64,000 nt of DNA from Stutzerimonas stutzeri TS44. Lineage in GTDB: Bacteria > Pseudomonadota > Gammaproteobacteria > Pseudomonadales > Pseudomonadaceae. Position 1 is the first letter of the stretch; each line of letters opens with the position of its first letter. The position numbers were made by a program, and so were the translations under genes. Positions 18,133-26,091 of the stretch are shown here, one piece after another. The stretch lies in assembly GCA_000263395.1 (NCBI GenBank), contig AJXE01000006.1, positions 1 to 64,000 on the forward strand. The letters run 5' to 3'. Below the pieces are notes generated by a model, which was not told the origin of the DNA, did no database searches, and saw only the letters and a program-made list of their open reading frames with translations.

Positions 18133-19542
18133 CTAGATCAACCCGACCAGATTCAGGAACACCAGCGTGATCGCCACCGGCGTGCCGTAGCGCAGCAGGG
18201 TCCACCAGGCGTTGAACCAGCCCGGCCGGGCGATGCCGATGGCCTCGCGCACCGCGTCCTTCTGCAGCACCCAGCCGGTGAACAGCACCGTGCCCAGGCC
18301 GCCCAGCGGCATCAGCCAGTTGGCGGTGAGGTAGTCCATGCTGTCGAAGAAGGTGTGACCGAACAGCTGATAATCGGCCCAGTGGTTGAACGAGAACACG
18401 CTGGCCAGGCTCATCAGCCACAGCACCGCGCCGGTCAGCAGCACCGCGCGAGTCCGGCTGACGCCGAAGCGTTCGTTGAGCCAGGCGATGCCCGGCTCGC
18501 TGAGCGAGATCGTCGAGGTCACCGCCGCCAGCACCAGCATCACGAAGAACAACCCGCCGAACAGCTGGCCCAGCGGCATCTGGCCGAAGGCGATCGGCAG
18601 CGTGACGAAGATCAGCCCCGGCCCCGAACCCGGCTCCAGGCCGTTGGCGAACACCAGCGGAAAGATCGCCAGCCCGGCGAGCAGCGCCACCGTGGTGTCG
18701 GCCAGGGCGACCAGCAACGAGGTCTTGGCGATCGACACGCCCTTGGGCAGGTACGAGCCGTAGGCCATCATCGCGCCGCAACCGAGGCTGAGGGTGAAGA
18801 ACGCGTGACCCAGCGCCAGCAGAAAGCCCTGGGCGCTCAGCGCAGAGAAGTCCGGCACGAAGAGAAACGCGGCGCCGCGGGCGAAGTCGCCGGCTATTGC
18901 CGCATAGCCGACCATGCCCAGCAACAGCAGGAACAGCCCCGGCATCATGAAACGCAATGCCCGCTCCAGGCCGTCGCGCACGCCCAGGCCGACGATCAGC
19001 ATGGTCACCGCCAGCACCGCCGAGCCGTACAGCACCAGCCGCAGCGGGTCGGCGAGCAGCGCATCGAACTGCGCCGCGCTGGCGGCGGCATCGGCGCCGG
19101 CAAAGCTACCGCTGAGCGTCGCCGGCACATAGGCCAGCGCCCAGCCGGCCACCACGACATAGAAGCTCAGGATCAGAAAACCGGTGAAGGCGCCAAGCCA
19201 GCCGACGGTGCGCCAGTGCGCGCTGGCGCCGGCCAGGGCGGCCAGCCGCGCCACCGAGCCGGCCGGGTTCTGCCGGCCAGCGCGACCGATCATCACCTCG
19301 GCCATCAGCAGCGGGATACCGATGGTGAGGATGCACGCCAGATACACCAGCACGAAGGCGCCGCCGCCGTTCTCGCCGGTGATGTAGGGGAATTTCCAGA
19401 TATTGCCCAGACCCACCGCCGAGCCGGTGGCGGCGAGGAAGAACACCCAGCGGGACGACCAGAGGCCGCGGGTGGTGCTGGATTGCGCACCGGCGAGTGC
19501 GCCGGTGAGGCTGCCGGCGGCGAGGCTGCTTTTATCGGTCAT
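18133..19542 (-). CDS. Sodium-dependent transporter of the NSS (SNF) family
   Basis: A 469-residue polytopic symporter of the LeuT fold. The NSS signature at TM1 is clear (WVFFLAATGSAVGLGNIWKF, then PYITGENGGGAF), and TM6 shows the unwound region GHAFFTLSLGCGAMMAYGSY. About 11-12 hydrophobic helices follow. ATG 19542 is preferred over upstream in-frame ATGs because AGGA lies just before it and residues upstream are unlike the family. Substrate cannot be read from sequence. Its place next to an amino-acid dehydrogenase and an aryl-pyruvate oxidoreductase suggests amino-acid uptake (aromatic or branched-chain). Confidence 0.9.
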   Translation of the reverse strand: MTDKSSLAAGSLTGALAGAQSSTTRGLWSSRWVFFLAATGSAVGLGNIWKFPYITGENGGGAFVLVYLACILTIGIPLLMAEVMIGRAGRQNPAGSVARLAALAGASAHWRTVGWLGAFTGFLILSFYVVVAGWALAYVPATLSGSFAGADAAASAAQFDALLADPLRLVLYGSAVLAVTMLIVGLGVRDGLERALRFMMPGLFLLLLGMVGYAAIAGDFARGAAFLFVPDFSALSAQGFLLALGHAFFTLSLGCGAMMAYGSYLPKGVSIAKTSLLVALADTTVALLAGLAIFPLVFANGLEPGSGPGLIFVTLPIAFGQMPLGQLFGGLFFVMLVLAAVTSTISLSEPGIAWLNERFGVSRTRAVLLTGAVLWLMSLASVFSFNHWADYQLFGHTFFDSMDYLTANWLMPLGGLGTVLFTGWVLQKDAVREAIGIARPGWFNAWWTLLRYGTPVAITLVFLNLVGLI

Positions 19543-19651
19543 TGCGGATTCCTGCTTGTTGTTTTTGTCAGGTCGAAACGAACGGAGCGCGCGGCCGGTG
19601 CTCAAGGCACCGGCGCGGCTCAAGAGAGGCCGGCCGGGCGGCCGGCGTGGA

Positions 19652-20746
19652 TCATGACGCCTGGCGCTTGAGCGCCTCGGCCTGCGGCTCGCCGCCGGCC
19701 TGCAGGCGCTCCAGCGCCAAGCGGTCGGCGATCACCGAGGTCGGCTCGCCGCTGGCGGTGGCGCGGGTGAAGATCTGCTGCAGGGTGTCGCCGATGGCGC
19801 GCACGTGGGCGTCGCTCTGCGTGGCGCTGCCACCGATGCGCTGGTAGTAGACGTCGATGATGCCGCCGGCGTTGATCGCGTAATCCGGCGCATACAACTG
19901 CTCGCGGCGCTGCAGCTCGGCGCCGATCTGCGGCGTGGCCAGCTGATTGTTGGCCGCGCCGGCGATCACCGGGGCGCGCAGCGTTTGCAGCGTCTGCTCG
20001 TTGAGGATGCCGCCCATCGCGCAGGGCGCGAACACGTCGACGTCCAGGCCGTAGATGTCCTGCGGAAGCACCACGTTGGCGCCCAGCTCGGCCACCGCCT
20101 GCTGCACGTTAGCGTCGAAGATGTCCGCCACCCACAGCTCGGCGCCGGCGGCCTTGAGGTGTCGGCCCAGACCCAGGCCGACATGGCCGACGCCCTGGAT
20201 CGCCACCTTCAGCCCGGTCAGGTCGTCGCGGCCGAGGCGATGACGCACCGCGGCCTTGAGCCCGACGAACACGCCGAGCGCGGTGGACGGCGACGGGTCG
20301 CCGCTGACGATGCTGCCGTCCAGCGTGGTGCGCGGCGTCGCGCCCATCACGTGGCGGGTGCGCTGGGCGAAGGCCTGCATCTCGGCGTCGCCGGTGCCGG
20401 AGTCGGCGGCGGTGATGTAGCGCCCGCCGAGGCTGTCGATGAAGTCGCCCATCGCGTGCAACAGCGCCTGGCTCTTGTCGGTGTGCGGATCGCCGATGAT
20501 CACCGCCTTGCCGCCGCCGAGCTGGAGCCCGGCCAGCGAGGATTTCAGCGTCATGCCGCGCGACAGGCGCAGCACGTCGCGCAGGGCGTCGTCGTCGTTG
20601 GCGTAGGGGAACATCCGGCAGCCCCCCAGCGCCGGCCCCAGGCGGGTGTTGTGAATGGCGATGATGGCCCTGAGCCCCGAAGTCTTGTCGTGGCAGAAGA
20701 CCACCTGTTCGTGATGATCGAAGTCGGGGTGCGCGAATACGGACAT
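19652..20746 (-). CDS. Leucine/phenylalanine-type amino-acid dehydrogenase
   Basis: NAD-dependent oxidative deamination of an amino acid to its 2-oxo acid. The 364-residue protein belongs to the Glu/Leu/Phe/Val dehydrogenase family. Catalytic residues Lys68 (MTLKSS), Lys80 (GGGKAVI) and Asp115 (AADSGTGD) are at the same numbers as in Bacillus leucine dehydrogenase as I remember it. A Rossmann motif follows ([15 protein letters not shown]), and the segment PCAMGGILN is conserved. ATG 20746 follows a GAGG site and matches the family start. It lies between the NSS symporter and the indolepyruvate oxidoreductase, all on the minus strand. Leucine versus phenylalanine or valine preference is not resolvable here. 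Confidence 0.88.
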   Translation of the reverse strand: MSVFAHPDFDHHEQVVFCHDKTSGLRAIIAIHNTRLGPALGGCRMFPYANDDDALRDVLRLSRGMTLKSSLAGLQLGGGKAVIIGDPHTDKSQALLHAMGDFIDSLGGRYITAADSGTGDAEMQAFAQRTRHVMGATPRTTLDGSIVSGDPSPSTALGVFVGLKAAVRHRLGRDDLTGLKVAIQGVGHVGLGLGRHLKAAGAELWVADIFDANVQQAVAELGANVVLPQDIYGLDVDVFAPCAMGGILNEQTLQTLRAPVIAGAANNQLATPQIGAELQRREQLYAPDYAINAGGIIDVYYQRIGGSATQSDAHVRAIGDTLQQIFTRATASGEPTSVIADRLALERLQAGGEPQAEALKRQAS

Positions 20747-20877
20747 GTTGGTTACCTCGTTCCTGTTGGTCTGGTGCCCTGACACGGACAGGGCTTGCTT
20801 GTTGGGTAGCACCGGGGCGATGGACCCGGTGTGTTCATCCGGCCTTGGGCGGTCAGGGTGGCGGCTGGTGCCCTGAC

Positions 20878-20992
20878 GGTGGGCTGAAGCCCACCCTACG
20901 CATCCAGGTGCGGTGCCTGTGCCGGCTTGTAGGGTGGGCTTCAGCCCACCATGACGGGGCGGAAGCTCCCAATTGGTGGGCTAAAGCCCACC
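20878..20992. repeat. Three REP-like palindromes
   Basis: Copies lie at 20878-20897 (GGTGGGCTGAAGCCCACCCT), 20931-20950 (inverted orientation) and 20975-20992 (GGTGGGCTAAAGCCCACC, a variant centre). They occupy most of the 275-nt gap between the dehydrogenase and the indolepyruvate oxidoreductase. Confidence 0.85.
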
Positions 20993-21021
20993 TACGGCTA
21001 CGGCGCCCAGCACCTCGCCTC

Positions 21022-24000
21022 TTACACCGCCGGCTGGAACAGCCGCACGCTCTGCACCTCGTCGCCTTTCGCCAGTTGTTCGCGCAGCGCCTTTTCCTGC
21101 TGGCGGACCTTGGCCAGCGCGCGTTCCTTCACCGGGCCGTAGCCGCGGATCTGTTCCGGCAGCGCGGCGATGGCCACGGCGGTGCGGTAGTTGGTCGGCT
21201 TGAGCTGGGCCAGCAGGTCGTCGACGGTCTTCTCGTAGTCGACGATCAGCTGGCGCTCGGTGCGGCGGTCGTGGCCATAGCCGAACGGATCGAGCGGCGT
21301 GCCACGCAGGAAGCGCAACTTCGCCAGCACGCCGAAGGCATCGAGCATCCACGGACCGAACTCGCGCTTGCGCGGCTCGCCGGTCTTCGGATCGGTCTTG
21401 GCCAGCCAGGCCGGCGCCAGGTGGAACTGCAGCTTGTAGTCGCCCTCGAACTGCGCCTCCAGCTGCTGGCGGAACTCGGGATCGCTGTACAGCCGCGCCA
21501 CCTCGTACTCGTCCTTGTAGGCCAGCAGCTTGAAGTAGTAACGCGCCACCGCCTTGGACAACCCCAGATCGTCGGCCGTATCGGCGTCGCGCACGCGCTC
21601 GACCAACTGGCGATAGCGGCGCGCCAGCGCGGCGTTCTGGTACTGGGTGAGGAAGTCCACGCGCCAGTCGACGATCTCTTCCAGGGTCTTGCAGATCGGC
21701 TCGAGCGCCTCGGCCGGGCGCGCCAACTGCTCCACCGCCTCGGGCTCGAGCACCGCACGGCGGCCCCAGCGGAAAGCCTGCAGGTTCAGCTTGGCCGATA
21801 CCCCGTTCATCTCGATCGCCTGCTCGATGGCCTCGGCGCTGATCGGCAGCAGCCCCTGCTGGTAGGCGAAACCGAGCAGGAACAGGTTGGTGGCGATGCT
21901 GTCGCCCAGCAGCCGCGTGGCCAGGCGGGAGGCGTCGATGAAGTGGGTCTTCTCGGCGCCGACCGCATCGCTGATCGCCTGGCGCATGGCCGCGCCGGGT
22001 ACCTGGGCATCCGGATTGCGGGTGAACTCGGCGGTGGCCGCTTCGTGGCTGTTGACCACGGCGTTGCTGTTCAGCTCGTTGAGGCGGGTCAGCGACTCGT
22101 CGCCGGCGGCCACCACCAGATCGCAGCCGAGCAGCAGGTCGGCCTCGCCGGCGGCGATGCGCACGGCGTAGATGTCGCTCTGTTTGGCGGCGATGCGCAC
22201 GTGGGTGGTGACCGGGCCGAACTTCTGCGCCAGACCGGCCTGGTCGAGTACCGTACAGCCCTTGCCTTCCAGGTGCGCGGCCATGCCCAGCAGCGCGCCG
22301 AGGGTGGTCACGCCGCTGCCGCCAACGCCGGGAATCAGCACGTTCCACGGACGATCCAGCGAGGGATGCTGCGGCTCGGGCAACTCGCCCGCTTCGATGC
22401 CGTGAGCGACCGCCTCGGGCTTGCGCAGCCCGCCGCCGTGCACGGTGACGAAGCTCGGGCAGAAGCCTTCGACGCAGGAGTAGTCCTTGTTGCAGGCGTT
22501 CTGGTCGATCTCGCGCTTGCGCCCCAGTTCGGTTTCCAGCGGCAGCACCGACAGGCAGTTGGATTTCTCGCCGCAGTCGCCGCAGCCCTCGCACACGGCG
22601 GGGTTGATGAACACGCGCTTGGCCGGGTCTTCCAGCTTGCCGCGCTTGCGCCGGCGGCGCTTCTCGGTGGCGCAGGTCTGGTCGTAGATGATCACCGAGA
22701 CGCCCTTGAACTCGCGCAGCTCGCGCTGCACGGCGTCCAGTTCGCGGCGGTGGTGGAAGCTGGTTATCGGCGCGAAGGTGTCGCGGCTCGGGTACTTGTC
22801 CGGCTCGTCGCTGACCAGGGCGATGCGTTTGACGCCTTCGTCGGCGATCTGCCGGCTGAGCTGGTCGACGCGCAGTTCGCCGTCGATGGGCTGGCCGCCG
22901 GTCATCGCCACGGCGTCGTTGTAGAGAATCTTGAAGGTGATGTTGACGCCCGCCGCCACGGCGGCTCGCACCGCCAGGCTGCCGGAATGGAAGTAGGTGC
23001 CGTCGCCGAGGTTCTGGAACATGTGCGGGGTGTCGGTGAACGGCGCCTGGCCGATCCAGTTGACGCCCTCACCGCCCATCTGGGTGAAGGTCTCGGTGCG
23101 CCGGTCCATCCACTGCACCATGTAGTGACAGCCGATGCCGGCCGAGGCGCGACTGCCCTCGGGCACCTTGGTCGAGGTGTTGTGCGGGCAACCGGAGCAG
23201 TAATGCGGGGTGCGCACGGTGGTGTAGCTGCGCGCGGCCAGGGCCTTTTCCTTGGCGTCGAGGAAGGCCAGGCGGGTGACGATGCTCTCGCTGGTGTAGA
23301 TCGGCGCGAGGCGCTTGGCGATGACGCGGGCGATCATCGCCGGGGTCAGTTCGGAGAGGTTCGGCAGCAGCGAATTGCCCTGCTCGTCGAACTCGCCGAC
23401 CACCCGCGGGCGCTTGTCCACCGGCCAGTTGTAGAGCTGCCCGGTGAGCTGGTCCTCGATGATGCTGCGCTTCTCCTCGACCACCAGGATCTCGTCCAGG
23501 CCCTGGGCGAATTCGTGCACCGAGACCGGCTCCAGCGGCCAGCTCATGCCGACCTTGAGCACGCGCAGGCCGACCTGGGCGCAGAGGGTTTCGTCGAAGC
23601 CGAGGTCATCGAGCGCCTGGCGCACGTCGAGATAGGACTTGCCGGTGGTGATGATGCCGAGGCGCGGATTTGGCGAATCGAGCATCACCCGGTTGAGGTT
23701 GTTGGCGCGGGCGAAGGCGCGCGCGGCGTAGATCTTGAACAGGTTGAGGCGCTTTTCCTGCATCAGCGGCGGGTCCGGCCAGCGGATGTGCACGCCGTCT
23801 TCGGGCAGCTCGAAGTCCTCGGGAATGCGCGTCTGTACGCGCAGCGGGTCGACCTCGACCACGGCGGAGGAATCGACGTTCTCGGCGATGGTCTTCAGCG
23901 CCACCCAGCAGCCGGAGTAGCGCGACAGCTCCCAGCCGATGATGCCGTAGTCGAGGATTTCCTGGACGTTGGACGGATTGAGCACCGGGATCGAGGCGGC

Positions 24001-24492
24001 GATGAACGCGTGTTCGCTCTGGTGCGGCAGCGTCGAGGACTTGCAGCCGTGGTCGTCACCGGCCAGCAGCAGCACGCCGCCGTGTGGCGAGACACCGGCC
24101 GCATTCGCGTGTTTGAACACGTCGCCGGCGCGGTCGACGCCCGGGCCCTTGCCGTACCACATGGCGAACACGCCGTCGTACTTGGCACCGGGGAACAGGT
24201 TGGTCTGCTGGCTACCCCACACGGCGGTGGCGGCCAGTTCTTCGTTGACCCCGGGCTGGAAATGGATGGCGTGCTGCTTGAGATAGTCGCTGGCGTCCCA
24301 GAGGCTCTTGTCCAGCCCGCCGAGCGGCGAGCCGCGGTAGCCGGAAATGAAACCGCCGGTGTTCAGGCCGCGGGCCTGGTCGCGCTGATGCTGCAACATC
24401 GGCAGGCGGGTCAGCGCCTGGGTGCCGGTGAGGTACAGATGACCGGTTGCGAGCCGGTACTTGTCATCCAGACGGATCTCGGCCAGTGACAT
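21022..24492 (-). CDS. Fused indolepyruvate ferredoxin oxidoreductase (IorA-IorB type)
   Basis: Thiamine-diphosphate and iron-sulfur enzyme that oxidatively decarboxylates aryl-pyruvates (and possibly branched 2-oxo acids) to acyl-CoA with reduced ferredoxin. The 1156-residue chain joins the domains in one polypeptide: N-terminal pyrimidine-binding domain (GGFISGYRGSPLGGLD), TPP-binding domain with HYCSGCPHNTST and GIGCHYMVQWMD, a ferredoxin-like 4Fe-4S segment (INPAVCEGCGDCGEKSNC, later CNKDYSCVEGFCPSF), and a gamma domain starting near NVLIPGVGGSGVTTLGALLG. Length is normal for the proteobacterial fusion. It is divergent from an Lrp-type regulator across 196 nt. Confidence 0.93.
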   Translation of the reverse strand: MSLAEIRLDDKYRLATGHLYLTGTQALTRLPMLQHQRDQARGLNTGGFISGYRGSPLGGLDKSLWDASDYLKQHAIHFQPGVNEELAATAVWGSQQTNLFPGAKYDGVFAMWYGKGPGVDRAGDVFKHANAAGVSPHGGVLLLAGDDHGCKSSTLPHQSEHAFIAASIPVLNPSNVQEILDYGIIGWELSRYSGCWVALKTIAENVDSSAVVEVDPLRVQTRIPEDFELPEDGVHIRWPDPPLMQEKRLNLFKIYAARAFARANNLNRVMLDSPNPRLGIITTGKSYLDVRQALDDLGFDETLCAQVGLRVLKVGMSWPLEPVSVHEFAQGLDEILVVEEKRSIIEDQLTGQLYNWPVDKRPRVVGEFDEQGNSLLPNLSELTPAMIARVIAKRLAPIYTSESIVTRLAFLDAKEKALAARSYTTVRTPHYCSGCPHNTSTKVPEGSRASAGIGCHYMVQWMDRRTETFTQMGGEGVNWIGQAPFTDTPHMFQNLGDGTYFHSGSLAVRAAVAAGVNITFKILYNDAVAMTGGQPIDGELRVDQLSRQIADEGVKRIALVSDEPDKYPSRDTFAPITSFHHRRELDAVQRELREFKGVSVIIYDQTCATEKRRRRKRGKLEDPAKRVFINPAVCEGCGDCGEKSNCLSVLPLETELGRKREIDQNACNKDYSCVEGFCPSFVTVHGGGLRKPEAVAHGIEAGELPEPQHPSLDRPWNVLIPGVGGSGVTTLGALLGMAAHLEGKGCTVLDQAGLAQKFGPVTTHVRIAAKQSDIYAVRIAAGEADLLLGCDLVVAAGDESLTRLNELNSNAVVNSHEAATAEFTRNPDAQVPGAAMRQAISDAVGAEKTHFIDASRLATRLLGDSIATNLFLLGFAYQQGLLPISAEAIEQAIEMNGVSAKLNLQAFRWGRRAVLEPEAVEQLARPAEALEPICKTLEEIVDWRVDFLTQYQNAALARRYRQLVERVRDADTADDLGLSKAVARYYFKLLAYKDEYEVARLYSDPEFRQQLEAQFEGDYKLQFHLAPAWLAKTDPKTGEPRKREFGPWMLDAFGVLAKLRFLRGTPLDPFGYGHDRRTERQLIVDYEKTVDDLLAQLKPTNYRTAVAIAALPEQIRGYGPVKERALAKVRQQEKALREQLAKGDEVQSVRLFQPAV

Positions 24493-24688
24493 GGGGCGCT
24501 CCTGTTTGTTGTTATCGGAGTCAGGGTGGTCACGGTGTCACCACCCGCCTTGCTCGGACAGGGGATCGCCCTGCCTGCACGTGGCTACAGTCTGGCCGCG
24601 ACAAACAGAGATTTTATTTCTACTTTTGCAGCAGAACGGCATCTCCGTGCATGATCATTTCGCGAACAACAATAAAGCAGGAACAACC

Positions 24689-25159
24689 ATGCAGCCCTCT
24701 CCGCTCAGCCCCATCGACCGCAAGATTCTCCAGCTGCTGCAGCACAACGCCGATCTGTCCGCCGCACAGATCGCCGACAAGGTCGAACTGTCGCAATCGC
24801 CCTGTTGGCGGCGGATCAACCGCATGCAGGACGAAGGGCTGATCGAACGCAAGGTCGCCCTGCTCAACCCGAAGAAGCTCGGGCTGAACATGACGGTATT
24901 CGTCAACATCAAGCTCTCGGCGCACGGGCGCAGCAATCTCGACGAGTTCGAGCAGGCGGTGGTTGGTTACCCCGAGGTGCTGGAGTGCTACACCATGGCC
25001 GGCGAATCGGATTACCTGCTCAAGGTGGTGGCCAGGGACATCGACAGCTACGAGCGCTTCCTGCGCGACCAGCTGCTGCAGCGCCCGCACGTGCTGGAGG
25101 CGCACTCGCACATCGCCATGAGCGAGGTGAAGCGCACCACCGAGCTGCCGCTGGATTGA
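24689..25159 (+). CDS. Lrp/AsnC-family transcriptional regulator
   Basis: The 156-residue protein has an N-terminal HTH (LSPIDRKILQLLQHNADLSA, then QIADKVELSQSPCWRRINRM) and a C-terminal RAM/AsnC ligand domain (VVGYPEVLECYTMAGESDYL). The ATG at 24689 has AGGA 8 nt upstream; in-frame codons further upstream are unlike the family. It is divergent from the indolepyruvate oxidoreductase and is the probable regulator of that operon (oxidoreductase, dehydrogenase, symporter), sensing an amino acid. It is convergent with nrdG, with 10 nt between stops. Confidence 0.9.
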   Translation: MQPSPLSPIDRKILQLLQHNADLSAAQIADKVELSQSPCWRRINRMQDEGLIERKVALLNPKKLGLNMTVFVNIKLSAHGRSNLDEFEQAVVGYPEVLECYTMAGESDYLLKVVARDIDSYERFLRDQLLQRPHVLEAHSHIAMSEVKRTTELPLD

Positions 25160-25169
25160 GTCGGTGCGC

Positions 25170-25865
25170 TCAGCCGCGCACGACGAACGAGGGGAACAGC
25201 CGCTCCAGGCGTTCCCAGAGACGCTGCAGGTCATACGGCGCCGCGCTGTCGGCGAGGCTGGCGTCGAGCATGCGCGCGGTGCGCACGCACTGCACCACGA
25301 AGCGCTCGACGCCGCGGGCGCGCAGACGCTGGGCCATGTCCCAGAGCTGCTCGGCATCGAACAGTTGCCAGTGCACGGTAGTCCGGCACTCGTGCGCGAC
25401 GCCGCTTTCCAGCAGATGGTCGAGGCTCTGCCAGTTGGCCCTGCCGCTGCCCTCGACGCCGGTGATCAGCGTGCTCCGCTCGGGCAGGGCCTTGATGTCG
25501 AAGCCGACCCAGTCCACCAGCGGCAGCACCTGGCGAAACAGCTTCGGCTTGATCCCGGCGCTGTGCAGGCCGACCTTGTAGCCCAACGCGCGCACCTGGG
25601 CGATGGCTTCCGGCAGCACGCTCTGCAGGGTCGGCTCGCCACCGCTGAACACCACTGCCTCGAGCAGGCCGATGCGCTGCTGGAGGAAGTCGAGAATCTC
25701 TGCCCAGGGCTTTTCCTCGCTGCCGCAGGCGGGGATCAGTTGCGGGTTGTGGCAGTAGCGACAGCGCCAGCCGCAGCCCTGACAGAACAGCACGCAGGCC
25801 AGATGATCGGGGAAATCCAGAGTGGTCAGGGGCACGAGGCCCCCGACCCGCAGCGCTGCGGTCAC
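25170..25865 (-). CDS. nrdG: Anaerobic ribonucleotide reductase activating protein NrdG
   Basis: Radical-SAM activase that installs the glycyl radical on NrdD. The 231-residue protein has the CX3CX2C cluster motif at Cys31, Cys35 and Cys38 (CGWRCRYC) and a typical radical-SAM fold (VFSGGEPTLQSVLPEAI). The start is GTG at 25865, which overlaps the TGA of the small glycyl-radical ORF as GTGA, indicating translational coupling. It belongs to the operon nrdD - glycyl-radical ORF - nrdG. Confidence 0.95.
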   Translation of the reverse strand: MTAALRVGGLVPLTTLDFPDHLACVLFCQGCGWRCRYCHNPQLIPACGSEEKPWAEILDFLQQRIGLLEAVVFSGGEPTLQSVLPEAIAQVRALGYKVGLHSAGIKPKLFRQVLPLVDWVGFDIKALPERSTLITGVEGSGRANWQSLDHLLESGVAHECRTTVHWQLFDAEQLWDMAQRLRARGVERFVVQCVRTARMLDASLADSAAPYDLQRLWERLERLFPSFVVRG

Positions 25866-26017
25866 CGCGCCGCCGCTTCGGTGAAATGCAGGCGCTCGCG
25901 GTGCTCGGACTGCTTGCCCGGGTTGAAGGCCGCGACCGGGCGGTGATAGCCCATCACGCGGGTCCAGACTTCACAACGCTGACGCTGGTCCTGGGGCAGT
26001 TGGCTGGCTTGGCTCAT
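25862..26017 (-). CDS. Separately encoded glycyl-radical domain of anaerobic ribonucleotide reductase
   Basis: A 51-residue ORF with its own AAGGAG site 6 nt before the ATG. Its core RQRCEVWTRVMGYHRPVAAF, followed by NPGKQSEHRERL, matches the C-terminal glycyl-radical segment of class III NrdD proteins (R-V-x-G-Y, then F-N-x-G-K-Q). The Gly in VMGY is the expected radical site. The main NrdD ends just after its zinc motif and lacks this segment, so the two polypeptides probably assemble. The 74-nt gap between them and the good ribosome-binding site argue for a real split rather than a recent frameshift. I believe this arrangement occurs in other Pseudomonas genomes but cannot check it here. 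Confidence 0.8.
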   Translation of the reverse strand: MSQASQLPQDQRQRCEVWTRVMGYHRPVAAFNPGKQSEHRERLHFTEAAAR

Positions 26018-26091
26018 GGTGCTTCTCCTTACTTGCTGGGGTGAGTATGCAGCGCCGCACCGCGCGGAGCTGCGGGGCATGGGGTCGCAGT

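Noticed and set aside
20845..24489. A 1214-codon open frame on the plus strand, opposite the indolepyruvate oxidoreductase
   Set aside because: It is the antisense shadow of a clearly coding GC-rich gene, has no domain resemblance and no fitting ribosome-binding site.
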